The notes under the pieces: generated by a model
Databases searched by the model: none
What the model was told of the DNA's origin: nothing
What the model saw: the letters and a program-made list of their open reading frames with translations, nothing else
Position numbers and translations under genes: made by a program
From: Bacteroidales bacterium UBA4353
GTDB taxonomy: Bacteria > Bacteroidota > Bacteroidia > Bacteroidales > Paludibacteraceae
Length of the DNA: 9,527 nt
Direction of reading: 5' to 3'
NCBI GenBank assembly: GCA_002394025.1
Contig: DGSV01000104.1
Location: 1 to 9,527, forward strand
In this document: positions 1-6,094 of the stretch, one piece after another
How the letters are laid out: each line of letters opens with the position of its first letter
Numbering within the stretch: the stretch's first letter is position 1

Positions 1-576
1 TTGGCAATCGTGTCGAACCGTATGGACCAGATACCTTCTAAAGACTCTATGCCCGGTTCGCTGTATTCCGACCTGGCAAAAATTTATGAAAAAGCCGTGC
101 AATTCCCCGCAGGAGGCTCAATAACCATCATCGCCGTGACAACATTGTCAGGCGGAGACATTACGCACGCCATACCTGACAATACGGGCTATATCACTGA
201 AGGTCAACTCTATCTGCGCCGCGATACTGACATAGGCAAGGTTATAGTGGATCCTTTCCGTTCCTTGTCGCGACTCAAACAACTCGTTGCCGGCAAAAAG
301 ACGCGTGAAGATCACCCGCAAGTTATGAATGCCGCGGTACGACTCTACGCCGATGCCGCAGCGGCGAAGACAAAACTTGAAAACGGATTTGACCTCACGG
401 ATTATGACAACCGCTGTCTGGCATTCGCCAAAGACTATTCGGATAAGATACTTGCCATAGACGTCAATATCAACACCACAGAGATGCTCGACATCGCATG
501 GCAGCTATTCCGCAAACACTTCAAACCCGAAGAGGTCAATATCAAACAAGAACTCGTCGACAAATACTGGAAGTAA
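1..576 (+). CDS. atpB: V/A-type ATP synthase subunit B, C-terminal part (5' truncated)
   Basis: This is the non-catalytic nucleotide-binding subunit of the cytoplasmic V1 head, which alternates with catalytic subunit A in the A3B3 ring. The window starts inside the gene. The first codon (TTG) is an internal Leu, and the frame is open from base 1 to TAA at 574-576, leaving 191 residues of a protein that is usually about 440-460. The visible part contains SLYSDLAKIYEKA, the run TIIAVTTLSGGDITHAIPDN and TGYITEGQLYLRR. These match the conserved B-subunit block around 'DDITHPIPDLTGYITEGQ'. The rest is the helical C-terminal domain. The Walker region would lie upstream and is not visible. It is followed after 29 bp by subunit D on the same strand, as in bacterial V-ATPase operons. 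The symbol follows the A/V-type convention (also ntpB). Identification is firm; the 5' end is outside the window. Confidence 0.95.
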   Translation: MAIVSNRMDQIPSKDSMPGSLYSDLAKIYEKAVQFPAGGSITIIAVTTLSGGDITHAIPDNTGYITEGQLYLRRDTDIGKVIVDPFRSLSRLKQLVAGKKTREDHPQVMNAAVRLYADAAAAKTKLENGFDLTDYDNRCLAFAKDYSDKILAIDVNINTTEMLDIAWQLFRKHFKPEEVNIKQELVDKYWK

Positions 577-605
577 TTAACCCCAAGCAGCAAACACGAA
601 GTCTA

Positions 606-1199
606 ATGGCAATAAGTTTTCAATATAATAAGACGTCGCTTCAGAATCTTGAGAAGAACCTCAAGATGCGCGTCCGCACCTTGCCCACTCTCAAGAACAA
701 GGAGAGCGCGCTGCGCATGGAGGTCAAGCGCGCCAAAGACGAGATAGAACGCCTCGAGGCTGAAGTAGAGCAGCGCATCGCCGCCTACGACCGCATGATA
801 GCCCTCTGGGGAGAGTTTGACACCAGCCTGCTCAGGGTGGTGGACGTCAAGATGTCTGTCAAGAAAATCGCCGGAGTACGGGTGCCGGTGCTCGATGAGG
901 TGGTCTATGACGTCAAACCCTTCAGCGTGTTCGCGGCTCCCAAATGGTTCGCCGACGGGCTTACGCAACTCAAGGAACTGGTGCAGGTAAGCATCGAAAG
1001 CGAGTTCAGCGCGCAAAAGGTTAAACTGCTCGAATATGCCCGCAAGAAAACAACACAAAAGGTTAACCTCTTCGAGAAAGTACAAATACCCGGCTATGAA
1101 GATGCCATAAGAAAAATCAAACGCTTCATGGAAGACGAGGAAAACCTGTCCAAGTCAAGCCAAAAAATTGTTAAAGCAAAAAGGGAGGCGGCAGCATGA
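606..1199 (+). CDS. atpD: V/A-type ATP synthase subunit D (central stalk)
   Basis: This is the central rotor shaft subunit, which turns inside the A3B3 head and links it to the membrane ring. The protein has 197 residues, close to the family norm of about 200-210. The start at ATG 606 is chosen because MAISFQYNKTSLQNLEKNLK aligns with the usual D N-terminus. The frame runs further upstream to 498, but that stretch overlaps subunit B and looks unrelated. Two long helices are evident: an N-terminal one (about residues 8-65, charged, LKNKESALRMEVKRAKDEIE) and a C-terminal one (about 130-195, containing TTQKVNLFEKVQIPGYEDAI). Together they form the antiparallel coiled coil, with a short globular insert at about 75-115 (AGVRVPVLDEV). 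The stop codon overlaps the next start as ATGA (1196-1199), which suggests translational coupling to subunit I. The start has no recognisable Shine-Dalgarno. Confidence 0.95.
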   Translation: MAISFQYNKTSLQNLEKNLKMRVRTLPTLKNKESALRMEVKRAKDEIERLEAEVEQRIAAYDRMIALWGEFDTSLLRVVDVKMSVKKIAGVRVPVLDEVVYDVKPFSVFAAPKWFADGLTQLKELVQVSIESEFSAQKVKLLEYARKKTTQKVNLFEKVQIPGYEDAIRKIKRFMEDEENLSKSSQKIVKAKREAAA

Positions 1200-3019
1200 T
1201 AGAGAAAATGAAACACTACACCTTTTTGGTGTATCACGGCAAGTATGACGACTTCCTTGAGAAGTTGCGTGACGTCGGTGTGCTGCACGTTACGCAGCGC
1301 GACATCACCGACGAGCAATCGCAGGACCTCCAGGACAGACTCTTGCTTCAAGATAAGTTAGGCAAGGTGCTGGCACATCTCGAGACCTTGCTCCCCGAAG
1401 GCGCCGCGGCGGTCAACACTTCAGAAAAACCATCTGCGGAACTGCTTGACAAATATGATGAGCTGATAGCGGAAAAAACGCGCCTTGAGCAGCAGATGGA
1501 GGCTGTCAGAGCCGAGGCGGACAAAATGACGCCGTGGGGCAACTATTCCGTGGAGCATCTTGAAAGGCTCAAACAAGCAGGTCATGAAGTGCATGCCATT
1601 GTATGTCAGGCTGATAAGTATGACGACACAATAGCTAACGCGGTACTCATATCGCGCGATAAAATCAATGCCTATTATGTCATCATAGGTGATATGCCGG
1701 AGCAGTATCCGGGTGATGTTGTTCAACTCTGTGCCCGCAATCACGGACAGCTGCTCACTGACATAGACAACATACATGGTCTGCAAGTCGCCAACACCGC
1801 CAAGTTGCAGCAGTTCGCCATAGCTAACATAGAAGCTCTTAAGACATTGCGCGAAGATGTGCGCCATCAGACTGACTGGCGGCGCGTTCACTATGACACT
1901 CAGGCTGTTGCGCAAGACACTGTCATGCTGCTCGACGGCTATTGCCCGCAAGATTCTGAACAGCTGCTCGTTGACATGCTCGAAAAACAAGGCGTTTACT
2001 ATGTTGCCCAAGACCCCAAGCGCGACGAGCCGATACCTATCAAACTCAAGAATAATTTCTTCTCGCGACTCTTTGAACCTATCACCAATCTCTATTCATT
2101 GCCCAACTACAGCGAGATAGACCCTACGGCACTCTTTGCGCCGTTCTTTATGCTGTTCTTCGGACTCTGTATGGGGGATGCCGGCTATGGACTGCTCATA
2201 CTTGCCGCAGGACTCTATGCCGTCAAGAAAATGCCTGACTATAAGTCTATTGGCTGGCTTGGGGTGTTCCTTGGCATATCAACAATCTTTGCGGGCTGTC
2301 TGACAGGTGTCGTATTCGGTATTAATCTTGACACAGTATCATGGCCATGGCTCAAAAATGTCAAACATCTATTCCTGACCAGTAATAACTATCAGGCGCA
2401 GTTGGGTTATGACCCTATGATGCTGCTTGCTATAGCACTCGGTGTGATACAGATACTTTTCGCCATGTGTATCAAAGTGAGCAAGATAACCATCCAACAT
2501 GGTTTCAAATATGCTGTGAGCGAAGCCGCATGGGTGATATTGCTTGTGACGGGTATTGTGCTACTCACGTTGCATTACCTTGTAGGTATGGCATGGGCAA
2601 CGCCTGTTATGTATGCCCTCTATGGCATCGCCGGCCTATGCGCCTCGGCGATACTGTTCTATAACAATCCCGATACCAATGTATTCCTCAATGTCGGTTC
2701 CGGCTTGTGGGGTACCTATAATATGATTTCCGGTCTGTTGGGTGACGTGCTCAGCTACATACGTCTGTTTGCTTTAGGACTTGCCGGTGGCATTTTGGGC
2801 AATGTATTCAATCAGTTGGCAATGCAGATAGGAGGTAGCGCACCGGTGTGGATAGGTTGGTTGCTGATGCTGCTTATCCTGCTCTTGGGGCATGGACTCA
2901 ACTTCATGCTGTGCATTATATCAGCCATAGTACACCCCATGCGTCTCACTTTTGTCGAATTCTACAAAAATGCTGGATTTGAAGGCGGAGGGCTCGCTTA
3001 TAAACCATTCAAAAATTAA
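1196..3019 (+). CDS. atpI: V/A-type ATP synthase subunit I (membrane stator, subunit a homologue)
   Basis: This large stator subunit provides the half-channels through which the coupling ion reaches the rotor ring. Its 607 residues are normal for bacterial subunit I. Residues 1 to about 300 are soluble, with coiled-coil stretches near 45-66 and 80-110. From about residue 310 to 585 there are seven or eight hydrophobic segments, roughly at 310-327, 330-346, 354-377, 408-428, 446-463, 468-487, 505-545 and 552-580. Conserved landmarks are MGDAGYG (326-332) and SYIRLFALGLAGG around Arg523. Arg523 matches the essential arginine that faces the rotor carboxylate. The C-terminus has HPMRLTFVEFYKN and a glycine-rich end (FEGGG), as in the family. 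The start at 1196 overlaps the D stop (ATGA). The next operon gene, K, comes only after a 384-bp repeat-filled gap, which is unusual for this operon. Confidence 0.97.
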   Translation: MIEKMKHYTFLVYHGKYDDFLEKLRDVGVLHVTQRDITDEQSQDLQDRLLLQDKLGKVLAHLETLLPEGAAAVNTSEKPSAELLDKYDELIAEKTRLEQQMEAVRAEADKMTPWGNYSVEHLERLKQAGHEVHAIVCQADKYDDTIANAVLISRDKINAYYVIIGDMPEQYPGDVVQLCARNHGQLLTDIDNIHGLQVANTAKLQQFAIANIEALKTLREDVRHQTDWRRVHYDTQAVAQDTVMLLDGYCPQDSEQLLVDMLEKQGVYYVAQDPKRDEPIPIKLKNNFFSRLFEPITNLYSLPNYSEIDPTALFAPFFMLFFGLCMGDAGYGLLILAAGLYAVKKMPDYKSIGWLGVFLGISTIFAGCLTGVVFGINLDTVSWPWLKNVKHLFLTSNNYQAQLGYDPMMLLAIALGVIQILFAMCIKVSKITIQHGFKYAVSEAAWVILLVTGIVLLTLHYLVGMAWATPVMYALYGIAGLCASAILFYNNPDTNVFLNVGSGLWGTYNMISGLLGDVLSYIRLFALGLAGGILGNVFNQLAMQIGGSAPVWIGWLLMLLILLLGHGLNFMLCIISAIVHPMRLTFVEFYKNAGFEGGGLAYKPFKN

Positions 3020-3403
3020 GAGGTTTGCGACTCTCAATGTTCGACATTCAGCGTTTTTCCAGTAATTTTAATATCAAAATAATTAAATATCAAAATAATA
3101 GAATAGCGTAGCATAATGCTTTCTATGACATTCAGTATTCTTAATAATAAAATAATTAAATATCAAAATAATAGAATAGCGTAGCATAATGCCTCCTATG
3201 ACATTCAGTATTCTTAATATCAAAATAATTAAATATCAAAATAATAGAATAGCGTAGCATAATGCTTTCTATGACATTCAGTATTCTTAATAATAAAATA
3301 ATTAAATAATCAAAATAATAGAATAGCGTAGCATAATGCCTCCTATGACATTCAGTATTCTTAATAATAAAATAATTAAATAATCAAATAATTAAATACT
3401 AAG
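3020..3403. other. Intergenic gap between subunits I and K, mostly tandem repeat
   Basis: This is a 384-bp non-coding stretch inside the ATPase operon. The first 50 bp are unique or degenerate: AATG at 3036-3039 and GACATTCAG at 3043-3051 echo the repeat core. From 3070 on it is the 73-bp tandem array described separately. The last AT-rich tail (3363-3403) runs directly into the subunit K start and so forms its translation initiation region. No credible gene, no TAnnTTTG promoter box and no U-tracted terminator was seen. Confidence 0.85.
3070..3393 (+). repeat. Four-copy 73/74-bp tandem repeat arranged as an ABAB dimer
   Basis: Each unit is a 42-bp core that begins GAATAGCGTAGCATAATG and contains ATGACATTCAGTATTCTT, followed by an AT-only-like tail of about 31 bp (AATAATTAAAT, CAAAATAATA). 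Cores start at 3101, 3174, 3247 and 3321, so spacings are 73, 73 and 74. Cores 1 and 3 read GCTTTCT; cores 2 and 4 read GCCTCCT. Tails preceding cores 1 and 3 start AATATC; tails preceding cores 2 and 4 start AATAATA. The array is therefore a two-unit block (3070-3215, 146 bp) copied once (3216-3362, 147 bp), the copies differing by one inserted A. A fifth tail leads into the K gene. Each core is bounded by GAATA and TATTC, which can pair as a weak 5-bp stem. Confidence 0.95.
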
Positions 3404-3856
3404 ATGTTAACAAATCTCATTCTCGCCTACCTCGGTATAGCCCTTATGGTAGGTTTGTGCGGAATAGGCTCCGCCTATGGTCTGACAATTTGCGGTAATA
3501 GTGTTGTTGGTTCGTTGAAAAAACGTCCTGAAGCCCTTGGTACTTATATTCTGTTGTCAGCACTGCCTTCAACGCAAGGAATATATGGTTTCGTGGGATA
3601 TTTCATGGTAGCCGGCTACGTAACACCCGAAATCAGCGCCCTGCAGGGAGCTGCTATCTTTGGTGTTGGTCTGGCTCTCGGAATAGTAGGTCTCGTATCA
3701 GCTGTACGTCAAGGTCAAGTATGCGCCAATGGTATCGCTGCCACAGGTGCCGGACATAACGTAACGGCAGGAACCATGATTATGGCCGCCTTCCCGGAAT
3801 TCTACGCTATCCTCGCCCTGCTAGTAGTAATACTCGTAGGCAACACCCTCGGATAA
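3404..3856 (+). CDS. atpK: V/A-type ATP synthase subunit K (rotor ring proteolipid, Na+-site residues present)
   Basis: This proteolipid forms the membrane rotor ring. The 150-residue, four-helix form is a fused double hairpin, as in E. hirae NtpK (about 156 residues). Helices lie roughly at 5-30, 45-72, 80-105 and 122-148. The ion-binding residues of NtpK are, from memory, L61, T64, Q65, Y68, Q110 and E139. They find exact counterparts here at a constant offset of seven: L54, T57, Q58, Y61 (LPSTQGIYGF), Q103 (RQGQVCANG) and E132 (FPEFYAIL). This set is the signature of Na+-translocating V-ATPases, so Na+ coupling is inferred. The first hairpin lacks its own carboxylate, as in other V-type K subunits. 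The gene follows the tandem repeat array. Its leader (AATAATTAAATACTAAG before ATG) is purely A/U-rich with no Shine-Dalgarno. It is the last gene of the operon and ends before a strong hairpin. Confidence 0.96.
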   Translation: MLTNLILAYLGIALMVGLCGIGSAYGLTICGNSVVGSLKKRPEALGTYILLSALPSTQGIYGFVGYFMVAGYVTPEISALQGAAIFGVGLALGIVGLVSAVRQGQVCANGIAATGAGHNVTAGTMIMAAFPEFYAILALLVVILVGNTLG

Positions 3857-3878
3857 GCATTTGCAACACAAGAGACAA

Positions 3879-3917
3879 AAACAACGAGGCGACACGTTTG
3901 GTGCCGCCTCGTTGTTT
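3879..3917. terminator. Hairpin between convergent ATPase operon and AAA gene
   Basis: ACAACGAGGCG (3881-3891) pairs with CGCCTCGTTGT (3905-3915). The stem is extended outward by two A-T pairs and inward, past one A/C mismatch, by CAC/GTG (3893-3895/3901-3903), with a 5-nt loop. On the + strand only TTT follows the stem, so intrinsic termination there may be weak. On the - strand five T follow, which suits the convergent gene ending at 3940. It is probably a shared bidirectional terminator. Confidence 0.75.
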
Positions 3918-3939
3918 CGTGGTCTATAATGATCTTAAT

Positions 3940-5073
3940 CTATATGCGTTTGCTCAACCATAGCTCCAGAAATTTGTCATACACTTGATACGTTCCGGTT
4001 TCATGTGTTACAAGACCCTTTTCGAGCAATGCCGGTACAGCAGATTTTACCGAACTGGCTGATGTCAGGCTGTGTTTTTTAACAAATCTTGATGATGTAA
4101 TGTTCCGCGCCTTACCTTCCTTGGCGATAGCTACAAGAGTTTCGGCCTGCTTCCGGGGTAATTGATACATAAGGTCCTCATAAATCATTGCGGCATTAGC
4201 TGTTATGTTTTGCACGGCATTGTCTATCTCTGTCGGCACGCATGTTTCTCCTTGTGCTGTGTGCGAGAATAACTCGTTCATTATCCGCTGCATATAGTAT
4301 GTAATACCCTCAAAAGACGCAAACACTATGTGTGGTACATCAGTCTCTAAGTTTTTACCATAGTTTTCAAACATCCTGATACAAAAATCGCAGTATTTAT
4401 CTTCGGGCAATAGCGGCAGGTTATATAGCGTAACGCTCTGGTAGAAAGGTCTAGCCGGTGATAAGAACATTTGTCCCATAAGATGCTGCTGTGAACCTGA
4501 AAAAATAAAATGAGCGTTAGTGCAGTATTGAACTTCAGTGCGCAAAGCCGCCTCGATGTTAGTGTCTGAATAGTGCGTAATTTGCTGAAATTCATCAATC
4601 GCCACCAAACAAGGCTTGTCGGCTGCTGATAGATATGAAAAAATCTGTTCGAGTGTAGTATTAGGAGATGAAATATCACCCACCCCCAAAGACCATGTTG
4701 GCATTCCGTTGATGTCAAAACTGATGTTTGCCCTGACAGATGACACGATATCGATGAATTTCTCCCATGTGGCTCTGCCGCGCGGTTTCAGTGTATCAAG
4801 GATCGAGGCTCCCAGCCTGTTTACCATGTCGGCAACGCTTTTTGTTGAGTATATGTCAACGATAAAGGTGTGGTAGTGGTCCGCTATCTCCCGCTGCGCG
4901 AAGCAATGCCGAATAAGGTCGGTCTTGCCGTATCGGCGAGGTGATACGAGTGCCACGTTGTTGCCGTTGGTCAGCAAGCGTATCAAATCCGCAGTTTCCG
5001 ACTCTCTATCACAAAAATACTCGGCGCCGGCATAACCTGTTGTTACAAAAGGATTGCTAATCTTCTTTGCCAT
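3940..5073 (-). CDS. ATP-binding AAA/STAND-type protein with winged-helix C-terminus
   Basis: This is a P-loop NTPase of the type found in many copies in Bacteroidales and archaea (ATPase_2/MNS-STAND group); the cellular role is not known. In the 377 residues, an N-terminal NPFVTTGYAGAEYFCDRE box is followed by a Walker A variant, VSPRRYGKTDLI (43-54, Lys50 and Thr51). Walker B is CLVAIDE (155-161, Asp160 and Glu161). A sensor-1-like strand is HFIFSGSQ (188-195). Residues about 300-377 resemble a winged helix with the YDKFLELWL ending (365-373), comparable to the 'DPFLRFWL' motif of this family. No transposase, nuclease or toxin-like partner lies next to it; it stands alone between two convergent or divergent units. 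The start is ATG at 5073, 26 bp downstream of a TAACTTTG -7 box on this strand. The protein appears intact. Such proteins are often annotated only as 'ATP-binding protein'; a regulatory or stress-switch role is possible but unproven. Confidence 0.85.
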   Translation of the reverse strand: MAKKISNPFVTTGYAGAEYFCDRESETADLIRLLTNGNNVALVSPRRYGKTDLIRHCFAQREIADHYHTFIVDIYSTKSVADMVNRLGASILDTLKPRGRATWEKFIDIVSSVRANISFDINGMPTWSLGVGDISSPNTTLEQIFSYLSAADKPCLVAIDEFQQITHYSDTNIEAALRTEVQYCTNAHFIFSGSQQHLMGQMFLSPARPFYQSVTLYNLPLLPEDKYCDFCIRMFENYGKNLETDVPHIVFASFEGITYYMQRIMNELFSHTAQGETCVPTEIDNAVQNITANAAMIYEDLMYQLPRKQAETLVAIAKEGKARNITSSRFVKKHSLTSASSVKSAVPALLEKGLVTHETGTYQVYDKFLELWLSKRI

Positions 5074-5098
5074 AGTTTGTTGTTTTGTTTCTTAGCCG

Positions 5099-5106
5099 CA
5101 AAGTTA
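5099..5106 (-). promoter_or_regulatory. Bacteroidetes -7 box for the AAA ATPase gene
   Basis: Read on the - strand this is TAACTTTG, a full match to the Bacteroidetes -7 consensus TAnnTTTG, 25 bp before the start codon at 5073. No TTG is found at the expected 19-21 bp upstream. That position lies inside the 5110-5146 inverted repeat, so the promoter may depend on, or be blocked by, a protein bound there. Confidence 0.6.
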
Positions 5107-5109
5107 CAA

Positions 5110-5146
5110 ATTTTTCCATAAAATGGAAATCATTTTATGGAAAAAT
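5110..5146. promoter_or_regulatory. Perfect 16-bp inverted repeat, candidate operator
   Basis: The left arm 5110-5125 (ATTTTTCCATAAAATG) and right arm 5131-5146 (CATTTTATGGAAAAAT) are exact reverse complements around a 5-bp spacer. Nested inside is a second palindrome, TTTCCAT-AAA-ATGGAAA (5113-5129), and ATGGAAA recurs at 5137-5143, giving three half-sites. It starts 3 bp upstream of the -7 box of the AAA gene and spans its -33 region, as an operator would. There is no U tract suited to termination. Confidence 0.7.
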
Positions 5147-5307
5147 GATTTTGAATGTGCAAATAGCAGCCCTGCAAGGTTCTGTAGCGGTGTCTCAGCA
5201 TCGGCTACGGCAGCAATGGGATAGGTCTCGCGTTGCGTTTTTGACACAACACAATTACTTTACGCTAAAATTGATTAACTTTGCGATTATTAAATACTAA
5301 TATAGCT
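5147..5307. other. Remaining divergent intergenic region (AAA gene / lipoprotein gene)
   Basis: Apart from the inverted repeat and the two -7 boxes, I see no gene here. An open frame at 5085-5300 on the + strand crosses the operator and has no family resemblance. A weak GTAGC/GCTAC pair (5184-5188/5204-5208) is too short to interpret. Confidence 0.6.
5276..5283 (+). promoter_or_regulatory. Bacteroidetes -7 box for the lipoprotein gene
   Basis: TAACTTTG matches TAnnTTTG and lies 24 bp upstream of the ATG at 5308, giving a short A/T-rich leader. A TTG -33 element at the usual 19-21 bp distance is absent; the nearest (TTTTTGAC, about 5238-5244) is too far. Promoter strength is therefore uncertain. 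Confidence 0.55.
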
Positions 5308-5985
5308 ATGAAAACTCAAACCAACATTGTTCGTTTGTCTTTAGTGATATTGCTTGCGGCGGTGATGTGCGCATGCAACAACAAGAAGGACGAACCTTCC
5401 TACAACAACTCCTATAGTTACTCTGACGACGACAATTCGTCAGACATCTCATCCGGCTCGTCGTCATCAGGTTACGACATCTACCGCGTTACCTGCTTCA
5501 AACTCTTGGCGCTCAACAGCGAGTCGATGCACTCCGGCGACGCTTCCAGCTCTACCGAGACGCGCTATATATGGCACGAATTAAGCCGCGACAAGAAGTA
5601 TCTATGCCGCAACAGCTACTCTTTCAGCCTAATATCTACCGTGTCGAAAAACAGCTATAGCACACTATATGGCTATCCTATCGGTGTGTATAAGTACTAT
5701 GCCAAAGACCCGGGATTGTCATCCAGCACCTATTATTTCTTCGACGACGGAACTTTGGTGTCTTCCGGTTCGTCTTCCGGTTCGTCTTCCGGCGGCTCAA
5801 GTTATGACGGAGGATCGTCATCAAGCAGTGGCGGTTCTTCAGTGTGCACAATGTGCCATGGTTCAGGCAAATGTTGGAATTGCCACGGCTTGGGATACGT
5901 AGGGTCAGCGTCGTACCATGTCGATTGCTTCGTGTGTCATGGAGCTAAAATTTGCAAATCTTGCAACGGAACAGGATATCGCTGA
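5308..5985 (+). CDS. Predicted surface lipoprotein with DnaJ-like CxxCxGxG zinc-finger cluster
   Basis: I do not recognise this as a named gene. It encodes 225 residues, starting at ATG 5308, where the signal peptide begins; the frame is open to 5281 but without a better start. Residues 1-22 are a lipoprotein signal (hydrophobic VRLSLVILLAAVM) with the likely lipidated Cys23 in MCAC. KKDE (26-29) just after it resembles the Bacteroidetes lipoprotein export signal, which suggests surface exposure. Residues 31-57 are Ser/Tyr/Asp-rich, 58-150 form a compact Tyr-rich region, and 152-178 are a Ser/Gly linker. The C-terminus holds four CxxC motifs: C180TMCHGSG, C189WNCHGLG, C207FVCHGAK and C216KSCNGTG. 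This spacing and the G-x-G tails resemble the zinc-binding centre of DnaJ, but no J domain is present. Function is unknown; zinc binding or protein binding outside the cell is inferred. It ends 17 bp before a strong terminator. Confidence 0.8.
   Translation: MKTQTNIVRLSLVILLAAVMCACNNKKDEPSYNNSYSYSDDDNSSDISSGSSSSGYDIYRVTCFKLLALNSESMHSGDASSSTETRYIWHELSRDKKYLCRNSYSFSLISTVSKNSYSTLYGYPIGVYKYYAKDPGLSSSTYYFFDDGTLVSSGSSSGSSSGGSSYDGGSSSSSGGSSVCTMCHGSGKCWNCHGLGYVGSASYHVDCFVCHGAKICKSCNGTGYR
5761..5792 (+). repeat. In-frame 12-bp tandem microrepeat in the lipoprotein linker
   Basis: TCTTCCGGTTCG occurs at 5761-5772 and 5773-5784 and is followed by TCTTCCGG (5785-5792), encoding Ser-Ser-Gly-Ser repeats of the linker just before the cysteine cluster. 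The period is a multiple of three, so slippage would change linker length without shifting the frame. Confidence 0.85.
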
Positions 5986-6002
5986 TAGGCCCATGATATA
6001 AC

Positions 6003-6041
6003 AAAAAAATGTCTAACAACAGTTTGTTAGACATTTTTTTT
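6003..6041. terminator. Bidirectional intrinsic terminator
   Basis: TGTCTAACAA (6010-6019) pairs perfectly with TTGTTAGACA (6024-6033) around a CAGT loop. Seven A precede the stem (6003-6009) and eight T follow it (6034-6041), so it should stop transcription from the lipoprotein gene on the + strand and from the convergent glycosyltransferase on the - strand. Confidence 0.92.
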
Positions 6042-6094
6042 CTGTGGTGTGAGTATTTACCGCCTTTATGCCTTCTTCGGCGAGGTCCTTATGC

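Noticed and set aside
498..605. Upstream extension of subunit D
   Set aside because: It overlaps subunit B, and its residues do not resemble the D N-terminus, which starts at 606.
603..1085. Antisense open frame opposite subunit D
   Set aside because: Shadow of a well-supported gene, without family features or a promoter.
3125..3184. Short peptides starting ATGACATTCAGTATT in each repeat
   Set aside because: The frames end after about 12-20 codons, lengths differ between copies, and the 73-bp period shifts frame; nothing suggests translation.
3070..3393. CRISPR array
   Set aside because: Units are tandem and nearly identical along their full 73 bp; there are no unique spacers and no cas genes.
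5184..5208. GTAGC/GCTAC hairpin upstream of the lipoprotein
   Set aside because: Only five pairs with a 15-nt loop; expected by chance.
5085..5300. Small + strand frame of 71 codons
   Set aside because: It runs through the inverted-repeat operator and the lipoprotein promoter, and the product has no recognisable features.
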